DNA of 64,000 nucleotides from Carnobacterium_B sp045617425. GTDB lineage: Bacteria > Bacillota > Bacilli > Lactobacillales > Carnobacteriaceae. The notes beneath the pieces were generated by a model, which worked only from the letters and a program-made list of their open reading frames with translations, was not told the origin of the DNA and made no database searches. The position numbers and the translations under genes are program-made. Shown here piece after piece: positions 18,155-26,976 of this stretch. The stretch's first letter is position 1. Each line of letters starts with the position of its first letter. The stretch covers positions 515,472 through 579,471 of the forward strand of contig NZ_JAZLIO010000009.1 of assembly GCF_045617425.1 (NCBI RefSeq), written 5' to 3'.

Positions 18155-18570
18155 GCCTTATTCCTCCTCATATTTACGAAACTTTTTTAAAACACAACGT
18201 ATGAAAAAAGCAATAAACCGATCACGAAAACTAATTTAATTTTAATAAAAAAAGTCGTTTTGAAATGAAAACGATTTATTTCGTACAATTTATCACAGAC
18301 TTTGTAATTTTTGAAGTAATATCCCTTGAATTCATAAAAAAAGTTGTACCATTTTTAGTGATAATTAAAAAATTTACAAATTTTTTATTCTTTATTTTTT
18401 TATTACAGCTGTTATCAACCTGCTACATGTACTTTCCTAAAAAAGTACCTATCGCAACTATTTTAAAATTGACACATGCTTTTTTTTTCAGTAATTACTG
18501 AGGTACAAAGTTGTTTTTAATTTTCAATAGAAAAACTAGTTTATTTTAAACTTATTATTTTTTTTACACA
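18155..18570. other. Non-coding AT-rich gap upstream of the adhesin
   Basis: No convincing gene is visible. It must hold the adhesin promoter. A hairpin at 18251-18277 (AAAGTCGTTTT paired with AAAACGATTT) is followed by a T-run on the minus strand and could be a leader terminator about 100 bp before the adhesin start. A 78-codon plus-strand frame here has no ribosome site and I do not call it. Confidence 0.5.
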
Positions 18571-18608
18571 AAAAAAGCTAACCTCTATATTTAGAAAAGT
18601 TAGCTTTA
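18571..18608 (-). terminator. Terminator of the metallophosphoesterase gene
   Basis: AAAGCTAAC/GTTAGCTTT stem, followed on the minus strand by a T-run, 30 bp after the stop codon. Confidence 0.85.
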
Positions 18609-18636
18609 TCGTATTTAATTTTTCAATTCAAAGAAT

Positions 18637-19572
18637 TTATATTTGACTATTATTTTTGTTCCAACCTTCCAATTGCATATCAAATTCTTCAATTGGTTCT
18701 GGTCCTCGCATGGTATCTTTTTTTATAGTCAATACACCTTTTTTACTTACTTTTGTTTCCCATCGTACTAATCGAACTTTACCTTCAGCTATTTCAATTC
18801 CAGTAATAATCGTTGGATAGACACAACAACCAGTATTGAAATAAGGGAGATCTTTATCTTTTGGGTACTTAAATCGATGTGTATGCCCACAAATAAGCAT
18901 GATTTTATTCTTTCTTATCCATTTCCCAAAGTTTTTCTCGATTTTATGTCTCTTGGTTACATTTTTAACCGGACTTGAAGGATTTTTAATGCCAAATCCA
19001 TGGAGAAAGCGCCAAAAGAATTTTAAAGACAACATTGTAAAAAAGGCAAATTGATCGTTCGGTGCATCGCCTTGGTGTCCGTGTACCGTTAATATTTCTT
19101 GTCCTGTCTTTTTATACTTCAATACCAATGCTTCAATAGGTTGAAGTCCCTTTAAAAAATCAAAATATTCTTCGGTGTACTCATCGTAATTAGTGTAGTA
19201 ATTTTTTTCAACATACTTCTGATTTTTTAAAGCAATATCATGATTGCCATACAATTTTATCAATCGATCGCTATCAAAAAATTTTTTTATCATGTCAAAT
19301 ACTTCATTATGGGCATTTTTGGTATAAGTAAAATCAGAGTACTCTAACAATTCATCTCCGTCTCCTGCTTCTACATAAGTATAGCCATTTTTATAATAAT
19401 ACTTTAAAGCATGTAGGAAAATGTTGCGGTTTCGAGTAAATTCATCTGATATATTCCCATTGCCTCGATGGACATCACTAAAAAAAATGTATTTTGAATG
19501 CTCATCAAATTCTTCCACTCTAGCATTTTCGTAAGCTTCGGTTAACCGTCTTCCTGTAAACATATTTTCCAC
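18637..19572 (-). CDS. Calcineurin-like metallophosphoesterase
   Basis: A 311-residue soluble phosphoesterase with the dimetal motifs in order: FFSDVHRGNG (31-40), EAGDGDELLEY near 68, LYGNHDIAL near 103, VHGHQGD near 165 and ICGHTHRFKYP near 230. The fold is that of the UDP-2,3-diacylglucosamine hydrolase/diadenosine-tetraphosphatase superfamily. As lipid A is absent in Firmicutes, a nucleotide or other phosphoester substrate is more likely. It is a single gene with a TATACT box upstream and its own terminator. Confidence 0.8.
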   Translation of the reverse strand: MENMFTGRRLTEAYENARVEEFDEHSKYIFFSDVHRGNGNISDEFTRNRNIFLHALKYYYKNGYTYVEAGDGDELLEYSDFTYTKNAHNEVFDMIKKFFDSDRLIKLYGNHDIALKNQKYVEKNYYTNYDEYTEEYFDFLKGLQPIEALVLKYKKTGQEILTVHGHQGDAPNDQFAFFTMLSLKFFWRFLHGFGIKNPSSPVKNVTKRHKIEKNFGKWIRKNKIMLICGHTHRFKYPKDKDLPYFNTGCCVYPTIITGIEIAEGKVRLVRWETKVSKKGVLTIKKDTMRGPEPIEEFDMQLEGWNKNNSQI

Positions 19573-19960
19573 CCCATAAACAGTTGACGCTCTTATATAA
19601 GCAACTGAATTAATCTTCCTACTAACAGTATACCTTTTATCTGATTAAGTTAAAAAAATAATTACTTACACATTTCTAAAACTACTCAATAAGTTTATAA
19701 TTTCTTCACATAAATTTAATTAGTTATGCTCCACTTAAGAACCTTCACATAACTAATATTTCTACTGCTAAAAAAATACAATAGATAGGGCAATTGTATT
19801 CATTGGGTAAATCATGCTCTTTCATTAATAAAACACTACACTGATTATCTTTTACTATATTATTAACTAACAATATATCGGGGTTCAAAGATTTTATTTT
19901 CCGCAAAGCCTTTCAAGTAGTAATTTAATTTACTTACTATCAATACATTCAAATATGCAC
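19573..19960. other. Non-coding gap
   Basis: AT-rich sequence between two minus-strand genes. It holds a likely promoter for the phosphoesterase (TATACT around 19629-19634, weak -35). I see no reading frame or strong structure in the rest. Confidence 0.5.
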
Positions 19961-20011
19961 AAAAAAGGCAGTGATTATAGTCTCACAAAAGACCTTTATC
20001 ACTGCTTTTTT
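19961..20011 (-). terminator. Terminator of the SDR gene
   Basis: An outer stem AAAAAAGGCAGTGAT / ATCACTGCTTTTTT with an inner loop, ending in T on the minus strand, directly after the stop codon at 20014. Confidence 0.85.
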
Positions 20012-20013
20012 AC

Positions 20014-21081
20014 CTATACTTTATATTTTTTTTTAGCCGCCAATAAAAACAATGCTCCTAACCCAGTAATTGCTGCTGTTGTAATCATTGGGTGTTTAGT
20101 TGCTTTTACGTAATAACTATTTGAACGAACCCAACCTTCTTTAGTTCCTCTCTCATGTAATCCATACCCCGCATGATATAACGCACTTTCTTCGGGCGGA
20201 TTAGACTGTTTGTCTAAATGCTGAGTCGGGTACATAATCTTTTCAACTAATTTATCAGTAAACCGTGGAAATACTCTGCCTAATACAACAAAAATTTTAG
20301 CTTGAGAACCCACAAATATATCTCTTTTTGGATTTTCTGCAGCAAATAAAATGGCTTCTGCTACTGCTTCCGGTGGGTAAATCATTCCTCTATGACCAGG
20401 CTGTTTATCCATATAACTCATAGCATGTTCATTGTATGGGGTATCGATTCTACCCGGGTGAATCAACGTTACAGAAACAGGTAGATGTTCCTTTTCAAGT
20501 TCCATCCGAAGATTCTCTGTCCATCCGTGTACAGCAAATTTAGAGGAAGCATAAGTTGATTGAACCGTAGTACCTCTATCACCAAATAAAGAACCAATAT
20601 TAATTAATGCGCCTGGCGTTTTACGGTCCTTATAATGCTCTACCGCTGCCCTACTACCATAAACTACACCCCAAAAATTTGTTTCAAACATACGTCTCAT
20701 ATCTTTAGTGCTAACATCCATGGAATGACCAAAAATAGAGATTCCTGCGTTGTTGACCCACGTATCAAAACGCCCAAATTCTCTTAAAGTTGCTTCAGCA
20801 ATCGCGTTGACATCTTCTTCTTTTCCAACATCTGCTTCAACATAAATAGCTGAATGACCTTTCCGTTGCAATTCTTCTACTAATTTTTGCAAAGCTTCTT
20901 CATTTCTCGCAGCCACAACAACTTTTGCTCCTTTTTCCGCAGCCATTCTTGCTGTCACTAAACCTATTCCACTAGAGGCACCCGTAATAACGATAACTTG
21001 GTCTTTTAATTTTTTTAAATGTAAATCTTTCATGTTACTCGATTTTTTTTTATCCAGTTGATTCATCTCTAACCTCTTCAT
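20014..21081 (-). CDS. SDR-family oxidoreductase with C-terminal membrane helix
   Basis: A 355-residue short-chain dehydrogenase. The NAD(P) motif TGASSGIG lies near residue 34, NNAG near 110, and the catalytic pair YASSK near 178. After the SDR core (about 25-260) there is a long tail ending in a hydrophobic segment (TTAAITGLGALFLLAA) and lysines, so the protein is probably tail-anchored. I place the start at the ATG at 21081, which has a strong ribosome site (GAGGAGG); a longer frame to 21147 lacks one. The substrate is unknown. It is a single-gene unit. Confidence 0.85.
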   Translation of the reverse strand: MKRLEMNQLDKKKSSNMKDLHLKKLKDQVIVITGASSGIGLVTARMAAEKGAKVVVAARNEEALQKLVEELQRKGHSAIYVEADVGKEEDVNAIAEATLREFGRFDTWVNNAGISIFGHSMDVSTKDMRRMFETNFWGVVYGSRAAVEHYKDRKTPGALINIGSLFGDRGTTVQSTYASSKFAVHGWTENLRMELEKEHLPVSVTLIHPGRIDTPYNEHAMSYMDKQPGHRGMIYPPEAVAEAILFAAENPKRDIFVGSQAKIFVVLGRVFPRFTDKLVEKIMYPTQHLDKQSNPPEESALYHAGYGLHERGTKEGWVRSNSYYVKATKHPMITTAAITGLGALFLLAAKKKYKV

Positions 21082-21587
21082 AGCAATTCCTCCTCGTATA
21101 AGCAACCTTAATCCCTTACGATTAATGATAAAATGCATGCACTTCAATTGGGCAGATTAAAAAATTAAGACTATACCTCATATTTTGATAACGCTTACTA
21201 ACTATAGTTTAATCAAAAGAAAAAAAAATGCAAAAAAGCTGTACTTTTAATTATTGCTTGGAAGTAATTTCTTTTAAAATCAAATTAAAATTACTTATAA
21301 ATTTGCATTCTAACATCATATTTGACAAGAATTACTAGCCCATCTGATTAAATTTTTTCGTTAGAAAGAAATTAAGTTCCTTTATAAAAAAGAATAATTT
21401 AACTTTACTTTTTTTTGATAATAAATGTTCCTTTATAAAATTCTTTGAATACTTTAAGTAATGGTAGTATCATTATTTTTTTTTTTCAAATCATAACAAT
21501 ACGGGACAGCTTAATATAGTAGTATATAAGTTTGAGAATTTTTTTAGGGGATATGCTACTCTATCTGACTACTTTACCAAGTTACAT
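21082..21587. other. AT-rich non-coding gap with a 14-bp direct repeat
   Basis: No gene is visible. GTTCCTTTATAAAA occurs at 21376-21389 and again at 21427-21440, 51 bp apart, in a region upstream of the SDR gene. It could be a pair of protein sites or chance in AT-rich DNA. No trace of mtlD, which would often follow mtlF, was found here. Confidence 0.4.
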
Positions 21588-21638
21588 AAAAATAACAAAA
21601 AAGAAGCTGCATAGCAGTTCCTTTTTTTGTTATTTTTT
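21588..21638 (-). terminator. Terminator of the mannitol PTS operon
   Basis: A long stem (AAAAATAACAAAAAAG / CTTTTTTTGTTATTTTT) with an inner GCTGC/GCAG pairing, after mtlF on the minus strand. Confidence 0.8.
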
Positions 21639-21672
21639 AAATTTGTTTACCCATATTCTTGTTGGTTAACTA

Positions 21673-22116
21673 TTATTCATTTGTAGTTTTCAATAATTCA
21701 ATCACTTCTTCTGGTGTATCAGCTGTAATCAACTTTTGCACATTCTCAATTTCTGAACAAAAGATAGCAATAGAAGACAATAAATCTAAGTGTTCGTCGC
21801 CTTTACCTGCAATTCCAAATAAAACAAATACTTTATTTTCATCACTTGTTTCACTAAAATCAATTCCATTCGGGAAAGTCGCTACCGAAATAGCTGTTTT
21901 GTAGATATCTTTTTTTGAACTATCGGTCCCATGAGGAATAGCAATAAAATTTCCCATGTAAGTAGACACAGTCTTTTCTCTTTCCAGCATACTTTCAATA
22001 TACTCTTTATTTACTGCACCGTTTTCAACTAATAAATTACCTACTAAACGAATAGCTTCTTCTTTAGTTTCAGCTACTGCTCCTAATTCAATCCATTCTT
22101 TGGTTAATGTTACCAT
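21673..22116 (-). CDS. mtlF: PTS mannitol-type EIIA
   Basis: A 147-residue EIIA of the mannitol/fructose class that passes phosphate from HPr to the EIIB domain of MtlA. The phospho-histidine lies in FIAIPHGTD near residue 64. I take the ATG at 22116 as start (GAGGAG nine bases upstream); a TTG two codons earlier is less likely. It is the last gene of mtlA-mtlR-mtlF, 20 bp after mtlR, and precedes a terminator. mtlD, often the next gene in related operons, is not present. Confidence 0.9.
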   Translation of the reverse strand: MVTLTKEWIELGAVAETKEEAIRLVGNLLVENGAVNKEYIESMLEREKTVSTYMGNFIAIPHGTDSSKKDIYKTAISVATFPNGIDFSETSDENKVFVLFGIAGKGDEHLDLLSSIAIFCSEIENVQKLITADTPEEVIELLKTTNE

Positions 22117-22136
22117 TTTCAATCACTCCTCTAGTT

Positions 22137-24242
22137 TTAATAAGTCTTTCTTAGCACATAGGCTTTAAATTCCTTTTCAATCTTCTTTCGAATCGCTTCT
22201 TCCTCGCCCTTATTAAACAAAGCTGTAGTACTGTCATTTTCAATTACCATGCTACTGACTAAGCCTAATAAATCCCGCTCAACAACATTTAGCGGGTAAG
22301 GTGCGACCATTATCAATACCCTTTTCAAGAGCATGTTCTTCCTATCAATTCCTAAGATGGGCACCTCTTGCTCTAATTCATAGATTCCAAAATAACTAGA
22401 AGCAACATGAGCATTTCTCACGTGAAAAAGTCCCATTTGAGTTCCAGGTATGCCTACCGGAGCAACTTTCGCTCGTTCCATCAACTTTTGTTGCACATTT
22501 CTAGCATCTGTTAAAACTCCAATATCTTGGAGTTGACGGCAAATCCATAATAACCTTTCTTCTAGTGGCTGATTCCCATTAATAGACTCTATGGAAAAAT
22601 AATTTAGGATACCTAATGCGGTTTTAGACAAATGATGAATTTCTTTTAACGTTTTTTCTGTAGGTACCTTTTCGCTATTTTGTTTGTTTATTTCTTTTAT
22701 CGAATCGGTCAATGTGTAATCCTTCTTTTGATCAATACACTCATCGATTAATCCTTTGATCTTAATTAATTCTTCACTCAAAAGCATAGGCGTAATCAAG
22801 TGGTAACGTACTGAAAAATGTGGCAATAAAACAGTTGAAAAAATAAAATCAAAGTCCGTTAATTGATAGTCATTTACCTCAGAAAGAGAAACTACCGTTA
22901 TTTCTTTCAACTCAGAAAAATGTTTATTTAATCGGTTTTCTAAGATTTTTGAGGTACCAATTCCGCTAGTACAAATGACCATTGCTTTTAAGCCATATAT
23001 TTTTTTGTCATTTTCCCAAGAAGAAGCAAAATGAATAACTAGATAAATATAATCATTTTCTGAAAAACGTTTATCTGGATAGACACTTGCTAACCCTATT
23101 ATTACACCTTTATAAATTTCTGGATAACGTTCACGAATCGTTGCGTAAAGGCTATCTTCTACTTGTAGAACCGGTGTAACTGTACGATTTAGTAAAGCTT
23201 CCATATGTGTCAATAAACCCGAAAATAGTGTATGGTCTTTGCTAAATTCCCAGTGAACTTCTGTTTCAACCAAATGAATAAAGTGCTTAACATGATACGT
23301 TAGTTCCATGTTATAATCTGTTGAAAATACATCTTGTTTTTGAAAAAAACGCACACCGTTTACTGCCTTTTTTAAAAAGCTTCGTTCTGATCTTGAAAAT
23401 TGCAACTCCGTTTCTTGAGAAATATTTTTAATCACATAATCCGTTATGTTATTAGTGAGAATAGAGTTTTCTTTTTCTTCAACATGAATATCGGTTAACG
23501 GATTGTCTTCGGATAAACGCATAATCGTTAAAGTTAAAATAACAATAAATTGCATTAAACCACTATTGGATATATCTTCAAAAAAATGTTGCTTCATTCG
23601 AAAGGTAGTCTGTACAGCTAGTTTAAAATAACGATAAGTTAGAAAAGATAAAAATGGCATTCTTGTTTTCTTTACTCGTTCAAAGTGCTCCTCATCATAC
23701 TCATTTTGAAAAAGATTTAAAAATTCGTATTCATTTAATTTGCTAGTAATAATTCCGCTGACGATCAACCGCAAAGATTCTTCATCGCTTTTAATGGAAA
23801 CTGCTTTACCTTTCCCACGTTGTAAGGTCATTTGGACTCCTTCAATAATTTCTGCAACTTTGCTTAAATCATTGTTGATCGTTCCTGGACTCACATTAAA
23901 GTCTTGTGCTAATCCTATTAATTTAATGTTGTCTTTTGTGAGTAAAAGCTGACAAATTAGATAACTCTGACGATCTTTTGAATCAAAAATAAGATCTGTA
24001 TTTAATAAATCTTTTTTTAATCGATTTAACTCTTCTAATTCACCACTTAAATAAAATCCCGTACCTAACTTTTTATTAAGAACAATGTGGTAAAGAGATA
24101 GCGTATCTTCAGCTAGGGCAAGTTCGCGATAAATTGTTCGACTGCTCACTTCCAGTTCTCTAGCCAAGACCTCTAAAGAAATCCCAGTTTTATTCAGCAA
24201 AAGCAATTCCAATAATTGCTTTTCTTTTATTGAAAAATACAT
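22137..24242 (-). CDS. mtlR: Mannitol operon activator (PRD-containing)
   Basis: A 701-residue PTS-controlled activator. Domains in order: two helix-turn-helix segments (about 1-160), two PRD domains (about 180-400) with regulatory histidines, an EIIB-like domain with Cys in MVICTSGIGTSK near 418, and an EIIA-like domain (about 545-690, GIPGTQMGLFHVRN). Length and order match MtlR of Bacillus, whose activity is set by phosphorylation from HPr, EIIA and EIIB. It lies between mtlA and mtlF, and a palindrome at 25846-25866 in the mtlA promoter is a good candidate binding site. Confidence 0.92.
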   Translation of the reverse strand: MYFSIKEKQLLELLLLNKTGISLEVLARELEVSSRTIYRELALAEDTLSLYHIVLNKKLGTGFYLSGELEELNRLKKDLLNTDLIFDSKDRQSYLICQLLLTKDNIKLIGLAQDFNVSPGTINNDLSKVAEIIEGVQMTLQRGKGKAVSIKSDEESLRLIVSGIITSKLNEYEFLNLFQNEYDEEHFERVKKTRMPFLSFLTYRYFKLAVQTTFRMKQHFFEDISNSGLMQFIVILTLTIMRLSEDNPLTDIHVEEKENSILTNNITDYVIKNISQETELQFSRSERSFLKKAVNGVRFFQKQDVFSTDYNMELTYHVKHFIHLVETEVHWEFSKDHTLFSGLLTHMEALLNRTVTPVLQVEDSLYATIRERYPEIYKGVIIGLASVYPDKRFSENDYIYLVIHFASSWENDKKIYGLKAMVICTSGIGTSKILENRLNKHFSELKEITVVSLSEVNDYQLTDFDFIFSTVLLPHFSVRYHLITPMLLSEELIKIKGLIDECIDQKKDYTLTDSIKEINKQNSEKVPTEKTLKEIHHLSKTALGILNYFSIESINGNQPLEERLLWICRQLQDIGVLTDARNVQQKLMERAKVAPVGIPGTQMGLFHVRNAHVASSYFGIYELEQEVPILGIDRKNMLLKRVLIMVAPYPLNVVERDLLGLVSSMVIENDSTTALFNKGEEEAIRKKIEKEFKAYVLRKTY

Positions 24243-24289
24243 TTATTACCCTCGTTCCTACTCTCTTTTTATTACTTTTTATTCTATCA

Positions 24290-25756
24290 TCAAGAATGGA
24301 GTAAACTTTCGATAACTTGATCGTATTTAGGGCTACTTAAAAAGTTATCGACTGTTTCATGCATCCCACTTGGTGTTTTTTGTTGTGCTCTAGCATTTAA
24401 TTCAATTTGCGTAATAATTAACGTTCCTTGTTCATCTTCCAGATCACTAATGGCTGAATTCGTAACGGGTATTTCTAGACCGGCTTTTTTTACTTTGTTT
24501 CTTAAAATCGATGCTCCCATAGCACTAGACCCCATTCCTGCATCACAAGCAAAAATAATTCGCTTAACGTTTGCTGAAGAAATCGTTTGTTCAACGCTTT
24601 CAGATTCAGTTAAAATACTAGCGGAAGTTGTATTTAGAACTGCACCTTTTGACTCAGCTTTCATTCCTTGCATTTTAGTTACATTGCTTTCAAAGTCTTC
24701 ATTTTCAGAATGGTCTGCTTTTAAAATAAGCATTGCAACAACAAAAGATGCAACAATTGATGCTAACACACCAGTTAATATTTGCAAGTATTCACCTTTA
24801 GGCGTCATTGCAATAACGGAAAGGATAGAACCAGGTGATGCAGTAGCAACTAACCCGGTATCAAATAGTGTGAATGTTAACGTTCCTACAACTCCACCGG
24901 CCATAACTGCCAAAATCATTAATGGCTTCATCAACACATAAGGAAAGTACAGTTCATGTATCCCTCCAATAAATTGGATGATTGCAGCACCTGGTGCAGA
25001 AGCTTTAGCTGTTCCTTTACCAAACAACATGTATGCTAATAGAACTCCAAATCCAGGACCAGGATTTCCAGATAAGATAAACAAGATTGATTTTCCTGTT
25101 TGAGCTGCTTGCTCAACACCAAGAGGTCCTAAAATTCCATGATTGATTGCATTGTTTAAAAAGATAACTTTACCAGGTTCAGTGAACAGATTAACTAATG
25201 GCAATAAATTTGCATTGATCATGAATTCGATTCCATTTCCTAAAAAGGCCATGATATTTGAAACGATGGGTCCAATTCCTAAATACCCTATAATAGCTAA
25301 GATAAAACCGATGATTCCACTAGAAAAGTTGTTGACCAGCATTTCAAAACCGGCTCTTATCTTAGATTGAAACATATCGTCAAATTTTTTAATTGCCCAG
25401 CCACCGAATGGCCCCATGATCATTGCACCGATAAACATAGGCACATCCGTTCCTACGATAACACCAATTGATGCTACTGCTCCTACTACACCTCCACGAT
25501 GACCCGAAATCATTTTCCCACCAGAATATCCGATCAACAATGGCAGTAAGTATGTAATCATCGGTGTTACTAATTCAGCAAGTTTCTCATTTGGTAAATA
25601 CCCGTTAGGGATAAATAATGCTGTAACTATTCCCCAAGCTATAAAGGCTCCTATGTTTGGAATCACCATGTTACTTAAAAAAGTTCCTACTTTTTGTGCC
25701 CCAACTTTAATAGTCGTTTTATCTTTTATTCTCTCTTTACTATTTACAGCTTCCAT
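24290..25756 (-). CDS. mtlA: PTS mannitol EIICB
   Basis: A 488-residue mannitol permease. The EIIC membrane domain (about 15-345) shows GGKMISGHRGGVVGA and the NAINHGILGPLG motif typical of mannitol EIIC. A linker leads to an EIIB domain (about 395-488) with the phosphocysteine in FACDAGMGSSAMGA. EIIA is supplied separately by mtlF. It imports mannitol and releases mannitol-1-phosphate. It is the first gene of the operon, with a cre site and a probable MtlR site upstream. Confidence 0.93.
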   Translation of the reverse strand: MEAVNSKERIKDKTTIKVGAQKVGTFLSNMVIPNIGAFIAWGIVTALFIPNGYLPNEKLAELVTPMITYLLPLLIGYSGGKMISGHRGGVVGAVASIGVIVGTDVPMFIGAMIMGPFGGWAIKKFDDMFQSKIRAGFEMLVNNFSSGIIGFILAIIGYLGIGPIVSNIMAFLGNGIEFMINANLLPLVNLFTEPGKVIFLNNAINHGILGPLGVEQAAQTGKSILFILSGNPGPGFGVLLAYMLFGKGTAKASAPGAAIIQFIGGIHELYFPYVLMKPLMILAVMAGGVVGTLTFTLFDTGLVATASPGSILSVIAMTPKGEYLQILTGVLASIVASFVVAMLILKADHSENEDFESNVTKMQGMKAESKGAVLNTTSASILTESESVEQTISSANVKRIIFACDAGMGSSAMGASILRNKVKKAGLEIPVTNSAISDLEDEQGTLIITQIELNARAQQKTPSGMHETVDNFLSSPKYDQVIESLLHS

Positions 25757-25811
25757 ATTGGTTTCCTCCTTGAATTCCTTTATTTCTTTGATAGGATAAT
25801 CTTACAAGTGT

Positions 25812-25827
25812 TTGTTTCCGCTTACAA
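25812..25827 (-). promoter_or_regulatory. CcpA cre site of the mannitol operon
   Basis: Minus-strand TTGTAAGCGGAAACAA fits WTGNNARCGNWWWCAW at every position. It lies about 60 bp before the mtlA start, downstream of the TTGACA box, consistent with catabolite repression. Confidence 0.85.
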
Positions 25828-25845
25828 TGGATAATGAATACAAAC

Positions 25846-25866
25846 TTGTCAAAAGGAAATTGACAA
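25846..25866 (-). promoter_or_regulatory. Probable MtlR operator over the mtlA -35 box
   Basis: A 21-bp inverted repeat with arms TTGTCAA and TTGACAA. It resembles the known Bacillus MtlR site (TTGNCACA-N4-TGTGNCAA) in its outer bases. The TTGACA of the mtlA promoter is one arm, and no strong -10 follows at 17 bp, as expected for an activator-dependent promoter. Confidence 0.6.
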
Positions 25867-25898
25867 ATTTTAAACAATCGTATGTCGTCTGTTAAATC

Positions 25899-25941
25899 AA
25901 AAAGAGTGGCTATTTCAAAAATATGAAATAACCGCTCTTTT
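25899..25941 (-). terminator. Terminator of the 6-phosphogluconate dehydrogenase gene
   Basis: A long stem with outer arms AAAAAGAG and CTCTTTT and inner TATTTCA/TGAAATA, seven bases after the stop codon on the minus strand. Confidence 0.85.
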
Positions 25942-25948
25942 GACTATC

Positions 25949-26854
25949 TTATTTCTTTGTAACCCCGTGTCCACCAAATTCATTTCTAAGTGCAGCGACC
26001 ACTTTTCCTGTAAAAGTATCTTCTTCTAGAGATCGGTACCGCATCATTAATGAGAGTGCGATTACAGGTGTTGGAACTTTTGCTTCCATAGCGGCTTCTA
26101 CCGTCCATTTTCCTTCACCAGACGATTGCATAATTCCTTTTATTTCATCAAGATGGGCATCTTTTTGAAAGGCACTTTCTGCCAATTCCATCAGCCAGCT
26201 TCTAATGACCGATCCGTTATTCCAGACTTTTGATACATCGGCCAAATCATATTCGAATTCACTCTTTTCAACAACTTCAAAACCTTCAGCCATCGCTTGC
26301 ATCATGCCATATTCTATACCGTTGTGGACCATTTTCAAGTAATGTCCACTACCAGATTTTCCAGTATATAAATACCCATCTTTTACACAAATACCTTTTA
26401 AAACGGGTTCAATCACTGCAAATGCTTCTGAGTTGCCTCCAACCATTAAACAAGCACCTGCATTAGCACCGCTCGTACCACCTGATGTTCCCATATCTAA
26501 GAAATGAATGCCTTTTGTTGCAGATATATTAGCGTGTCGAATGGAATCTTTGTAATGTGAATTTCCTCCGTCAATGATGATATCATCTGGTCCCAACAAC
26601 TCATTCACTTCACTTAAAACAGCCTCTAATGGATCTCCTGCTGGAACCATAATCCAAATAATTTTAGGATGTTTAAGACTATTAACCAATTCTTTTAGGT
26701 CTTTCGCTGTCTTTATTCCTCTTGCATCAGCTTGTTTTCTTGCTGCCTCGAAACTATCGTAACCTACAACATGATGACCATTTTTTTGTAAATTCAAGGC
26801 TAAATTATAACCCATTTTTCCTAATCCAACTAATCCAATTTCCAATTTCACCAC
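25949..26854 (-). CDS. gnd: 6-phosphogluconate dehydrogenase, short form
   Basis: A 301-residue decarboxylating dehydrogenase that makes ribulose-5-phosphate from 6-phosphogluconate. The N-terminal dinucleotide fold has GLVGLGKMG (7-15). DGGNSHYKDS near 95 and MGTSGGTSGA near 120 are substrate-site hallmarks, and the catalytic Lys lies in YLKMVHNGIEYG near 170. The short length matches the GntZ/YqeC class rather than the usual 470-residue enzyme. It is divergent from an RpiR regulator over a shared 122-bp control region and is likely regulated by it. Confidence 0.9.
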   Translation of the reverse strand: MVKLEIGLVGLGKMGYNLALNLQKNGHHVVGYDSFEAARKQADARGIKTAKDLKELVNSLKHPKIIWIMVPAGDPLEAVLSEVNELLGPDDIIIDGGNSHYKDSIRHANISATKGIHFLDMGTSGGTSGANAGACLMVGGNSEAFAVIEPVLKGICVKDGYLYTGKSGSGHYLKMVHNGIEYGMMQAMAEGFEVVEKSEFEYDLADVSKVWNNGSVIRSWLMELAESAFQKDAHLDEIKGIMQSSGEGKWTVEAAMEAKVPTPVIALSLMMRYRSLEEDTFTGKVVAALRNEFGGHGVTKK

Positions 26855-26875
26855 TCCTTATGTATTTATGGTTTT

Positions 26876-26904
26876 AGTATATGGAATATTTTTTCTTTTT
26901 GCAA
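26876..26904 (-). promoter_or_regulatory. Promoter of gnd
   Basis: Minus-strand TTGCAA (26899-26904), 17-bp spacer, TATACT (26876-26881). The stretch AATATTTTTTCTT occurs twice in direct orientation, around 26886 and 26918, flanking the TTGCAA; this pair is a candidate regulator site shared by both divergent genes. Confidence 0.7.
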
Positions 26905-26938
26905 CCATTAAAAAAAATATTTTTTCTTGATAGTTTTA

Positions 26939-26947
26939 TGCTATACT
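26939..26947 (+). promoter_or_regulatory. Extended -10 promoter of the RpiR gene
   Basis: TGC-TATACT on the plus strand is an extended -10 element, with no good -35. It lies 30 bp before the regulator start codon. Confidence 0.6.
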
Positions 26948-26976
26948 TACTAAAACTCTTTTAAGTAGGTGAAGAT

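Noticed and set aside
18251..18277. CcpA cre site upstream of the adhesin
   Set aside because: ATGAAAACGATTTATT misses two conserved bases at the right end, and the bases are better explained as part of a hairpin.
18265..18501. A 78-codon plus-strand frame with hydrophobic residues
   Set aside because: No ribosome site; composition is what AT-rich DNA gives (Phe, Ile, Lys). It covers the likely upstream region of the adhesin.
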